Assembly: GCF_024684275.1 (NCBI RefSeq)
Contig: NZ_JAIKXF010000096.1
Coordinates: 1 to 64,000, forward strand
From: Ruminococcus sp.
GTDB lineage: Bacteria; Bacillota_A; Clostridia; Oscillospirales; Ruminococcaceae
Reading direction: 5' to 3'
DNA: 64,000 bases
The first letter of the stretch is position 1. Each line of letters starts with the position of its first letter. A program made the translations under genes and the position numbers. Positions 1 through 6,618 of the stretch are shown one piece after another. The notes under the pieces are model-generated. The model saw only the letters and a program-made list of their open reading frames with translations, was not told the DNA's origin and did not search any database.

Positions 1-16
1 CCTCCAGTTAAATTTC

Positions 17-34
17 TGCACTAAAATAAGTGCA
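17..34. promoter_or_regulatory. Upstream operator-like palindrome
   Basis: An inverted repeat with arms TGCACT and AGTGCA separated by six A/T bases lies just before the -35 box of the promoter at 41-69. A related, better palindrome sits on the transcription start side. A pair of related dyads bracketing one promoter is the usual layout for a dimeric repressor that loops or blocks polymerase. The binding protein is unknown; no regulator gene lies beside it in the window. Confidence 0.5.
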
Positions 35-40
35 AAACTG

Positions 41-69
41 TTGATTTTATTATATCCATATGTTATAAT
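41..69 (+). promoter_or_regulatory. SigA-type promoter
   Basis: TTGATT and TATAAT are separated by 17 bases, a near-consensus housekeeping promoter. The expected start point (about base 76) falls inside the second palindrome. It drives the small membrane-protein gene starting at 128. Confidence 0.8.
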
Positions 70-73
70 AAAA

Positions 74-93
74 TTGCACCTAAATAGGTGCAA
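74..93. promoter_or_regulatory. Start-site operator-like palindrome
   Basis: A perfect 20-base dyad: arms TTGCACCTA and TAGGTGCAA around a central AA. It covers the predicted transcription start of the promoter just upstream. Its core TGCAC...GTGCA matches the dyad at 17-34; the two centres are about 58 bases apart. A repressor binding here would block initiation. A role as an RNA hairpin at the 5' end of the mRNA is the alternative. Confidence 0.6.
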
Positions 94-127
94 AATATGT
101 AAAACCACCATTAAGGAGGATATGAAT

Positions 128-379
128 ATGGCAAACAGAATAAGAAGATGCTCAACTAAAAAAGAATTAGAGCAGTTAGTCGACGACTACGTAACACAGG
201 GGTACAAGATACAGTCGCAGGGCGAAAATAATGCTTTAGTCGTAAAAGAAAAGAAGAAAGATCATGCTAAAGTTGCTCTTTTGACTGTATGGTGGACTTG
301 CGGCATTGGAAATCTTATCTATGCGTTAATGCCTGCAAAAATTGAAGATGAAGTCATGATAAAAATCGAAAATTCCTAA
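128..379 (+). CDS. Small membrane protein of unknown function
   Basis: The predicted protein has 83 residues, begins MANRIRRC and is not recognised. The first half is charged and soluble. The second half holds one hydrophobic segment of about 20 residues (VALLTVWWTCGIGNLIYALM) followed by a short acidic/basic tail, so it is probably a single-pass or membrane-associated protein. The start was chosen because AAGGAGG lies 8 bases before this ATG. An in-frame ATG six bases upstream is too close to the ribosome site. The gene stands alone between a promoter with paired palindromes and a rho-independent terminator, so it is a tightly bounded, regulated single-gene unit. Confidence 0.75.
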   Translation: MANRIRRCSTKKELEQLVDDYVTQGYKIQSQGENNALVVKEKKKDHAKVALLTVWWTCGIGNLIYALMPAKIEDEVMIKIENS

Positions 380-387
380 AGGGAAAG

Positions 388-418
388 TCGGCTGAGCCTT
401 ATGGTTCAGCCGATTTTC
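388..418 (+). terminator. Rho-independent terminator
   Basis: An 11-bp stem (TCGGCTGAGCC with GGTTCAGCCGA, loop TTAT) is followed by TTTTCGTTT, 8 bases after the stop codon of the small membrane-protein gene. Confidence 0.8.
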
Positions 419-448
419 GTTTATAATGCATAGTATTAGCAACACTCG

Positions 449-575
449 CGGACGCCCAAAGGGTGCCCCTACAATGTTTCATTTGCACCAACGGGACGTC
501 GAGGATGCCGTCCCCTACAATGGGACAACGTAATTTCATCATAACTCTCGGGAGCCCGTGGGCGGGCTCCCCTAC
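449..575. repeat. Three tandem palindromic intergenic repeats
   Basis: Three short dyads follow one another (about 449-475, 492-519 and 549-575). Each has a GC-rich hairpin and ends in CCCCTACA. The hairpin sequences differ but keep their pairing. The same unit occurs singly at many other intergenic places in the window. No gene is visible between 380 and 616. Confidence 0.7.
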
Positions 576-592
576 AAGCTAACGGCTGAAAA

Positions 593-617
593 AAGGAGAC
601 CAAAGGTCTCCTTTTTT
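593..617. terminator. Bidirectional terminator
   Basis: AAAAAAGGAGACC and GGTCTCCTTTTTT form a symmetrical A/T-flanked hairpin. It ends at the stop codon of spoIVA and is well placed to end spoIVA transcription from the right. Confidence 0.75.
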
Positions 618-2092
618 CATAGTATAAAGCAGATAAGTCCCGAACAACCCTCGTTTATGACACGCTCCAGCGTCTCCTGAAGCTTCATACGCGCGTCCAC
701 AGGCATCTTGAACAGCTTGCTGTGAAGCCCCTCGTTGACCAGCTCGTGGAGAGATTTCCCGAAGATATTACTCTCCCATATCTTCTTGGGATCATCGTCA
801 AAGCCGTCCAGCAGATACATCACAAGCTCCTCGGACTGCCGCTCTGTACCCACAATGGGACTGATAGTGGTATTGATATTGGCTTTCATCAGGTGTATAG
901 ACGGCGCAGAGGCTTTGAGCTTTACTCCGTATTTGCCGCCCTGACGGATAATTTTCGGCTCCTCAAGGGACATTTCCTCAAGCTCGGGCATTACGATACC
1001 ATAGCCCGTCGCCTCAACTTCTGCAAGGGCAGGCTCTATGCGCTTATACTTGCGGCGAATGTCGTTGAGCTCCGACAGCAGGGGCATAAGATCACTTTCG
1101 CTCTCTATCTCAATGCCCGTAGTCTCACCCAGTATCTTGTAAAACAGGCTGTTGTCCAGCTCGGCAGTAATAGTTACCGAGCCTTTGCCGAGGTCTATGG
1201 AGGTTATTTCCGCCTTGACCACGTTGGGACACTCCCCCATTGCCACCGCAGCATCTTCAGCCTCGCGTACAAGGCGTATATCCTTTGCGGCACTGCGTAT
1301 ACAGTCCAGTATCTCGCTTTTCAGCCAGTGCCCCTTGTCGAGGGTATTTATCCACCGCGCCGTGCGGATATTTATCTCCTTTATAGGGAAAGAAAAGAGT
1401 ATCTCGCGCATTATACTGCGTATATCCTCCTCATTAAGGTCAAGGCAGTTCACAGGTATCACCTTTGCATCATAGCGCTCCGTGAGCTGCTCTGCCAGCG
1501 CCTTTGCCTCGGGAGAATCAGGATAAACTGTGTTGAGTATGACCACAAAGGGCTTGCCCAGCTCCCTAAGCTCACGGATAACACGTTCCTCACATTCGGC
1601 ATACTCCTCACGGGGAATGTCAGTAACTGTGCCGTCTGTAGTAATTACCAGCCCTATGGTGGAGTGCTCCGTGATGACCTTCTGCGTACCTATCTCAGCC
1701 GCCATATTGAAGGGAATCTCCTCGTCAAACCACGAGGTCATCACCATTCGGGGCTGCTCGTTTTCGATATAGCCCAGAGAGCTTGGGACGATATACCCCA
1801 CGCAGTCTATGAGCCGCACATTGAAGCCTGCTCCGTCGCCTAAGTCTATGCTGACTGCCTCCTCGGGGATAAATTTTGGCTCTGTAGTCATAATAGTCTT
1901 GCCTGCGGCTGACTGGGGCAGCTCATCAAGAGCCCTCTCACGCTTGAACTCGCTGGCGATATTTGGTATCACAAGTGACTCCATAAACCGCTTGATAAAG
2001 GTGGATTTACCCGTGCGCACAGGTCCCACCACGCCTATGTATATATCGCCGCCTGTGCGTTCGGCAATATTACTGTATATATCTTTAGTCAT
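617..2092 (-). CDS. spoIVA: SpoIVA, spore coat morphogenetic ATPase
   Basis: The 491-residue length matches SpoIVA of spore formers (about 492). The protein binds the forespore membrane, hydrolyses ATP and polymerises into the basal layer on which the spore coat assembles. Visible motifs are a Walker A loop GPVRTGKS at residues 23-30, a downstream DCVG motif typical of its GTPase-like fold, and the C-terminal ending GLICFIL that resembles the family's membrane-anchoring tail. The start has a good ribosome site (AAGGAGT). The gene immediately upstream on the same strand is a SipL-like protein, the known SpoIVA partner in clostridia. The two are separated by about 120 bases of heptamer repeats. 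Expression in the mother cell is inferred from the family, not from a clear SigE promoter here. Confidence 0.96.
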   Translation of the reverse strand: MTKDIYSNIAERTGGDIYIGVVGPVRTGKSTFIKRFMESLVIPNIASEFKRERALDELPQSAAGKTIMTTEPKFIPEEAVSIDLGDGAGFNVRLIDCVGYIVPSSLGYIENEQPRMVMTSWFDEEIPFNMAAEIGTQKVITEHSTIGLVITTDGTVTDIPREEYAECEERVIRELRELGKPFVVILNTVYPDSPEAKALAEQLTERYDAKVIPVNCLDLNEEDIRSIMREILFSFPIKEINIRTARWINTLDKGHWLKSEILDCIRSAAKDIRLVREAEDAAVAMGECPNVVKAEITSIDLGKGSVTITAELDNSLFYKILGETTGIEIESESDLMPLLSELNDIRRKYKRIEPALAEVEATGYGIVMPELEEMSLEEPKIIRQGGKYGVKLKASAPSIHLMKANINTTISPIVGTERQSEELVMYLLDGFDDDPKKIWESNIFGKSLHELVNEGLHSKLFKMPVDARMKLQETLERVINEGCSGLICFIL

Positions 2093-2105
2093 AAATTACT
2101 CCTTT

Positions 2106-2213
2106 TTTATCAGAACTAAGACCTAAGATCTAAGAACTAAGATATGTAAACTGATATTTCTTAGTTCTAATTCTATAATTCTTAGCTCTTAGTTCTTAAT
2201 TCTTAGCTCTAAT
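2106..2213. repeat. Head-to-head heptamer array (AACTAAG type)
   Basis: The whole spacer between spoIVA and the sipL-like gene is built of degenerate 7-base units: AACTAAG, ACCTAAG, ATCTAAG, AACTAAG on the left, and the reverse complement (CTTAGTT, CTTAGCT, CTTAATT) on the right. The two arms can fold into a long imperfect hairpin. It resembles in architecture, but not in exact sequence, the AGTTGAG arrays found around 42-53 kb. Confidence 0.7.
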
Positions 2214-2215
2214 CT

Positions 2216-3760
2216 TTAAGATACTATAGGGATAAGCAGCATTCCGCCGTTTTCAAGGCGCTCGCCGCTTAGTTCGTTTTCCTCCATGACAGCCTCAACA
2301 CTGGTGCTGTAGCGCTTCGCAATATCCCAGACATTCTCGTTTTCAATACCGAAATACAGCTTTATTGCGTAATCGCCGTCACGCTCCTTTTTGGCAGAGT
2401 CGTCGATAACGATATTTGTCACAGCTCTTATAGAGTCCGAGCTGTACACCGACAGCTTCGCTGAAATGTCTGCTATTGCGCTGAGAACGCCCTCCGCAGA
2501 GATGTCATAGGCAGTCTCCTTTACGCTGACCTCAGCAGCCACATGAGCTCCGCTTATATCCTCGGGAAGGGCAATGGTCTCCTCAAATGCCTCGTCACGG
2601 TCTGGCATTACTATCATTCCTGCGCCGTCCTTAGCCGCCATAGAATAGGACAGCATACCGCTGATGACCACTGACCGCCCGTCATCGCCGATACGGGTAT
2701 TGATGTTCTTTGGCTCGCTCCACATAGCATAGATAGTCTGCGGTACAGCTTCTCCCTCAGCAAGCTTTGCACTGTGCCGAAAGCTCTCATCGTATACCGA
2801 GGGTATCTGCTCGGCTTTTATCTCTGACATTTCAACATTGCAGGGGTACACTGTTGAAAAAGCGTCCTCAGCTATCATTGCCGTTGCTGTTTTCACAGCC
2901 CGACAGCCGAGACGTATCTCAGTCTCGCAGCGCAGTATCCTGTTGTTTCCGCCGCTGTCCGAAGCCGCGGTCACATTACAGCTAATCACCTCGGGCATAA
3001 CCGAACACTCAAAGCTGTCATCTATGCCCTCGGCATCGATTATCTGGCTGTAACCGAGAGAAAAGCTCATGTTTTCCACAGTCCCCTCGCTCCCCGAATA
3101 AAGCAGCTCAGCCTGTACCTCGCCCTTTGCAAAGAGCTTACCTGAGATCAGCTTTATATCACAGTCTCCTGCCTGACAGCGGCAGCTCAGAACGCTTGAT
3201 ATATCAGGCTGTGCAGGCGAAAGCTCCATTTCCTCCTCGATACGGACATTTTTCACGGCATTTATCCTCTGAGCAGCAAACTTTACGGGAGTCTTTTTCA
3301 GCTGGATATTCATGCCGAAAGCGTCGGATATGACCTCCTGCTCCTGCTGTCCCGTCACGCTTATCTTCACGGAAACTGCTCCACGCAGGTCAAGTCTGCG
3401 CTTATTCACAGCTCGGCAGTTCACATGACCGGTCTTGGGTATTAGTCTTACCTCAGCAGAATCTGCCGCCCTGCCAAGCTCCGCTGTCCGGGTGAAGCTT
3501 CTGCGCTGGTCAATGGACTGCACCGCCGAGCCATCCTCGCCGCAGTAGAGTATATGTATATCGCACATGAGCTCATAGGTGAGCCTGTCGCCGCTTATTG
3601 ACCAGTCGGTGATAACGGGAGTTGTGTCACAGCGTATAAGACGGAATATATCGGGGCAGTAATCGGGAAGAATGTAATCCAGTTCGAGAGCCTGCTCCTG
3701 TACGCCGTCGTATATAGTTTCCGCAGCAGGAACGGTCTCTCTGTTGAGTTTTAATTCCAT
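2216..3760 (-). CDS. sipL: SipL-like DUF3794/LysM spore protein
   Basis: The 514-residue protein has repeated DUF3794-type beta-rich segments across most of its length. It ends in a LysM domain (about the last 50 residues, NVWDIAKRYSTSVEAVMEEN through LLIPI). This is the architecture of SipL, which in Clostridioides difficile binds SpoIVA through its LysM domain and anchors the coat to the forespore. Early residues ILPDYCPDI match the typical DUF3794 start. The start was placed at MELKLNRE because AAGGAGG lies 8 bases before it; a longer open frame upstream has no such site. Adjacency to spoIVA supports the call. Coat-layer function is inferred from the family. Confidence 0.85.
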   Translation of the reverse strand: MELKLNRETVPAAETIYDGVQEQALELDYILPDYCPDIFRLIRCDTTPVITDWSISGDRLTYELMCDIHILYCGEDGSAVQSIDQRRSFTRTAELGRAADSAEVRLIPKTGHVNCRAVNKRRLDLRGAVSVKISVTGQQEQEVISDAFGMNIQLKKTPVKFAAQRINAVKNVRIEEEMELSPAQPDISSVLSCRCQAGDCDIKLISGKLFAKGEVQAELLYSGSEGTVENMSFSLGYSQIIDAEGIDDSFECSVMPEVISCNVTAASDSGGNNRILRCETEIRLGCRAVKTATAMIAEDAFSTVYPCNVEMSEIKAEQIPSVYDESFRHSAKLAEGEAVPQTIYAMWSEPKNINTRIGDDGRSVVISGMLSYSMAAKDGAGMIVMPDRDEAFEETIALPEDISGAHVAAEVSVKETAYDISAEGVLSAIADISAKLSVYSSDSIRAVTNIVIDDSAKKERDGDYAIKLYFGIENENVWDIAKRYSTSVEAVMEENELSGERLENGGMLLIPIVS

Positions 3761-4092
3761 AAGGTCGACCTCCTTGAAGTTTTGCTTTGTGTAATATATA
3801 TTCACAGGCAAGTACAGGTATTCCTGCATTTTTATTTAATGTCTGCTCAACAACTGAAAACTTTTCTTGCACTTCGTATTGCCCGACAGGGCAAAATTAG
3901 CTTGATATAAAAGGATTTGCGCCCTCTGAACAAAGTTAAGGGCAATGACCGCCTTACGGCGGTTATTGAGGATACATTATTTATCACCGAACTTGAATCT
4001 GATACCTGAGGGCATCTCCGAAACGCCACTTTTGCAAAAAGCAGTCCTATTGTGCATAATTAATAAAAATTGCAAAAAATCCTTCTGTAGAG
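3761..4092. other. Intergenic spacer between divergent sipL and Nudix genes
   Basis: No credible gene is seen. It contains a small dyad (ACCGCC with GGCGGT near 3944-3962) and A/T-rich DNA on the Nudix side. Short open frames on the minus strand here have no ribosome site or family resemblance. Confidence 0.5.
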
Positions 4093-4121
4093 TTGCTTTA
4101 TTATAAAAAATATGATATAAT
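4093..4121 (+). promoter_or_regulatory. SigA-type promoter for the Nudix gene
   Basis: TTGCTT and TATAAT spaced by 17 bases lie about 75 bases before the Nudix start codon. Confidence 0.7.
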
Positions 4122-4196
4122 AGTAACAACAATACAAAAAGCAGCGCTTCGCTTGCTTTTATTCTGCCCAAAATATGGGGCAAGAAAGGATAATAT

Positions 4197-4610
4197 ATGC
4201 TTCACGAGAAATCATGCGGCGCGATTGTCTACAGGAAATACCACGGCAATACGGAAATTCTGCTGATAAAGCATATCAACAGCGGTCACTGGTCCTTCCC
4301 TAAGGGACACGTTGAAAAGGGCGAGACCGAGGTTGAAACTGCTCGTCGTGAGATAATGGAAGAAACGTCTATTGACGTTATAATTGATCCGACATTCAGA
4401 GAAACTGTGACCTATTCACCGAAAAAAGACACCGTAAAGGTTGTCGTATATTTTCTTGCAAAGGCGAAAAACGTGGATTTTACCCCACAGGCAGGCGAGA
4501 TAGCCGAAATACGCTGGGTTGATATATCCTATGCAGTCAATATCCTGTCATATGAAAACGACAGGACTATCGTAGCCAAGGCAAAGACCGCTATCAAGGA
4601 GAATCACTGA
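4197..4610 (+). CDS. Nudix hydrolase, diadenosine/dinucleotide type
   Basis: The protein has 137 residues and is a single Nudix domain. The Nudix box is nearly complete: GHVEKGE, then seven residues, then REIMEETSI, giving the G-x5-E-x7-RE-U-x-EE core that binds Mg2+. The final glycine of the consensus is serine here. The N-terminus (EKSCGAIVYRK) and the SFPKGHVEKGE context resemble bacterial Ap4A-type or house-cleaning nucleotide hydrolases, but the substrate cannot be assigned from sequence. It is a single-gene unit with its own promoter and a strong terminator. Confidence 0.9.
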   Translation: MLHEKSCGAIVYRKYHGNTEILLIKHINSGHWSFPKGHVEKGETEVETARREIMEETSIDVIIDPTFRETVTYSPKKDTVKVVVYFLAKAKNVDFTPQAGEIAEIRWVDISYAVNILSYENDRTIVAKAKTAIKENH

Positions 4611-4643
4611 AAAAACTCCCTCACGTATGTGAGGGAGTTTTTT
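4611..4643 (+). terminator. Rho-independent terminator
   Basis: AAACTCCCTCAC and GTGAGGGAGTTT form a 12-bp stem with a GTAT loop followed by a T run, directly after the Nudix stop codon. Confidence 0.9.
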
Positions 4644-4654
4644 TAGCCGTTAGC

Positions 4655-4680
4655 TGTAGGGGCGCACAATGTGCGCCCGT
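4655..4680. repeat. CCCCTACA-type palindromic repeat (minus orientation)
   Basis: TGTAGGGGCGCACA followed by TGTGCGCCC is a copy of the short intergenic dyad family in reverse orientation. It is preceded by the companion motif TAGCCGTTAGC. Confidence 0.6.
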
Positions 4681-4690
4681 TAGTAAGCAG

Positions 4691-4712
4691 AAAAGGCGGT
4701 CATTGACCGCCT
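4691..4712 (-). terminator. Terminator for the DUF4317 operon end
   Basis: Read on the minus strand, GGCGGTC and GACCGCC form a 7-bp stem followed by TTTTCTG, 14 bases beyond the DUF4317 stop codon. Confidence 0.6.
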
Positions 4713-4725
4713 ATGTGTTTGCGCA

Positions 4726-5853
4726 TTAAAGCGTAACAGGCAGTCCGTTTATCTCGATAGTGGGATCGTCAATGTCGATAAGCAGGCATCTTCTGCCCTC
4801 AACAACACTGGTGCGAACCTTATCAGCCGCCGAGGGCTTGATATTCACGGTTATACCCGGCGACGTGAGGACGGTCTTTGTCTCGACAAGATTAGCCGCC
4901 GTAAGAGGTGCATTGCCGCAGACCTTTTCGTATACAGGCTCTACCATGCTCACACGCTCCTCGGGAAGTCCTACGTCAACGAGAATATCCTTCAGCCTTG
5001 CGTTGTCGATAACGACTCTGTCGGTGTCCTCCTTGTTGTCCTCCACGACCTCCTGTATCTTTTCGTTTACGGTCTTGATGAGCATATAGTCAAGGTCATC
5101 GCCCACAACGTTTTTGAGTATGCTCTGGAAGCTGTTCTTTTCGCTCTCTGCCGACATAACAAAGGTACAGCCGAGAACGTTCTCTACAACGGATACATTA
5201 GGCGATTTTATATTCTTGGTGTAGTACATAACGTGATTTACATCAGAGCTCCTGTTGCTGAAAACAGGATACAGGAAGCCGTCTGAGGGTGCCTTGCTGA
5301 TAATGAGCTCGGTATTGACCTTCTTTGTTATCTCATTGTCCACACTGTCGAATACAAAACCGTCCTTGCTTGTATTAACAGGACAGATAGCTGTAAGGAT
5401 ATAGCGGTATATCTCGTCGTCATCCTCTGCAAACTCGTCATTCTTATCCTTTTTGCGGATAGTATATGTACAATAAGCTGTGATAACTGCAAAAGGACCT
5501 GTATACGCGATATTATTAGCGATATGGTTGAGAAAGTCCTCGCAGGCAGCGTCGTCCTTCAGCTCAGAGGTAAGCAGAGTATAGAGGATATTCTGGGGCT
5601 GTCCCTCGTCATAAGCCTCGTTTGGGAACTCATACTCCACAAAAGCCTTGCCCACATTGGTATTGAGGACCTTTTTCAGTGTCTCGTCGTATACATCGTG
5701 CTCCTCGACAGGCATGGTGAGGCATGAGCTCACATTGTGGCAGCGAAGGTTCTTATCCGCGTCGATAAAAGCTGTGAGAACGCGCTCCATTATGAAAAAT
5801 CCGCTTTTATCCGAAAAATTCTTTTTTATTTCTGCTGTTTCTTTTTTATTCAT
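4726..5853 (-). CDS. DUF4317 family protein
   Basis: The 375-residue protein resembles the DUF4317 family, known mainly from clostridial genomes, with no established function. The start was placed at MNKKETAEIKKNF, which has a GGAAAGGG ribosome site. The sequence is soluble, acidic in the middle (a run of D/E near KNDEFAEDDDE) and has no signal peptide or membrane segment. It is the last gene of the long leftward run and follows the lipoprotein gene by about 60 bases. No catalytic motif is recognisable. Confidence 0.75.
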   Translation of the reverse strand: MNKKETAEIKKNFSDKSGFFIMERVLTAFIDADKNLRCHNVSSCLTMPVEEHDVYDETLKKVLNTNVGKAFVEYEFPNEAYDEGQPQNILYTLLTSELKDDAACEDFLNHIANNIAYTGPFAVITAYCTYTIRKKDKNDEFAEDDDEIYRYILTAICPVNTSKDGFVFDSVDNEITKKVNTELIISKAPSDGFLYPVFSNRSSDVNHVMYYTKNIKSPNVSVVENVLGCTFVMSAESEKNSFQSILKNVVGDDLDYMLIKTVNEKIQEVVEDNKEDTDRVVIDNARLKDILVDVGLPEERVSMVEPVYEKVCGNAPLTAANLVETKTVLTSPGITVNIKPSAADKVRTSVVEGRRCLLIDIDDPTIEINGLPVTL

Positions 5854-5913
5854 CGTGTTTTCCCTTTCCTGTGTAAAATGGAGCTGCGGCAAGCTCCGCA
5901 GCTCCTTATATCG

Positions 5914-6618
5914 TCATCTTACTGTAATAGTACCGCCTTTCATATGAGTAAAAGCGTATTTCTCAAATGCAAGGTTGCCCTCAAGATCACGGAACATATC
6001 CGAATCCGTATAGAAAAAGCCTAAATTGTACACCGTACCTACCTGAGCGTCCTCGGGTATCTTCAGGAAGAACGTAGCTATATCGCCGTCTTTTCCGTGA
6101 GAATCCATGAACATGGTCGTGAAGAAGAATGCGCGCTGGTGCTCTCTCACAAGCTCCTCCATGAGGTTCTCGCGCCAGTCCATAGCCACAAAGCCTGAAT
6201 TGCCGTAAACAGCGCTGCCAAGCTCATACTTGGCGTTATACTGCTTCTCATCGGTTATCTGACATTCCAGCTCCTCGGGGTAGGTCACATGGATACCGCA
6301 CATACTCCACTTGTCTGCGGCGCCCTTTACCGACACAGTTACCTTAGCTATCTCGCCGGGTTTAGCATCGGTATCGCTTATACTCAGCTCAGGACCGCTT
6401 TCAAGGTCCGGGACGTCCGCATATTTCAGCTTTACCAGTTCCAGACTCTCTGAAACGAACTCGCCCTTTGGCATTGTATCATTCTCTGCTGCCGAGTTAG
6501 TTACAGCAGTTTCTGTGCTCTTTTTTGATGAGGCAGGCTGCTTTTTCTCCATACAGCCTGTAAGACCTGCGGCAGTCATAACAGCCGCCATAACAGCCGC
6601 AGCAAATTTATGCTTCAT
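5914..6618 (-). CDS. Lipoprotein with possible cohesin-like domain
   Basis: The 234-residue protein has a type II signal peptide with lipobox LTGC (Cys22), followed by a Ser/Thr/Asn-rich linker. A beta-sandwich-like domain then runs from about residue 70 to the end. Features such as ELSISDTDAKPGEIAKVTVS, the repeated hydrophobic strands and DGDIATFFLKIPEDA resemble cohesin-type domains of cellulosomal bacteria (calcium-loop regions DAKPGE and HGKDGD). The resemblance is moderate; a carbohydrate-binding or generic Ig-like fold is possible. The start was chosen at MKHKFAAAV, preceded by AAGGAGA; it overlaps the end of the ClpE-like gene by 11 bases, suggesting translational coupling. Confidence 0.6.
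   Translation of the reverse strand: MKHKFAAAVMAAVMTAAGLTGCMEKKQPASSKKSTETAVTNSAAENDTMPKGEFVSESLELVKLKYADVPDLESGPELSISDTDAKPGEIAKVTVSVKGAADKWSMCGIHVTYPEELECQITDEKQYNAKYELGSAVYGNSGFVAMDWRENLMEELVREHQRAFFFTTMFMDSHGKDGDIATFFLKIPEDAQVGTVYNLGFFYTDSDMFRDLEGNLAFEKYAFTHMKGGTITVR

Noticed and set aside
722..1843. A 373-codon open frame on the + strand opposite spoIVA
   Set aside because: It lies fully antisense to a well-supported gene, has no ribosome site, and its product is a low-complexity mirror of the opposite codons.
3627..4183. Small minus-strand frames upstream of the sipL-like gene
   Set aside because: No ribosome sites, no recognisable sequence, overlapping each other and the promoter of the Nudix gene.
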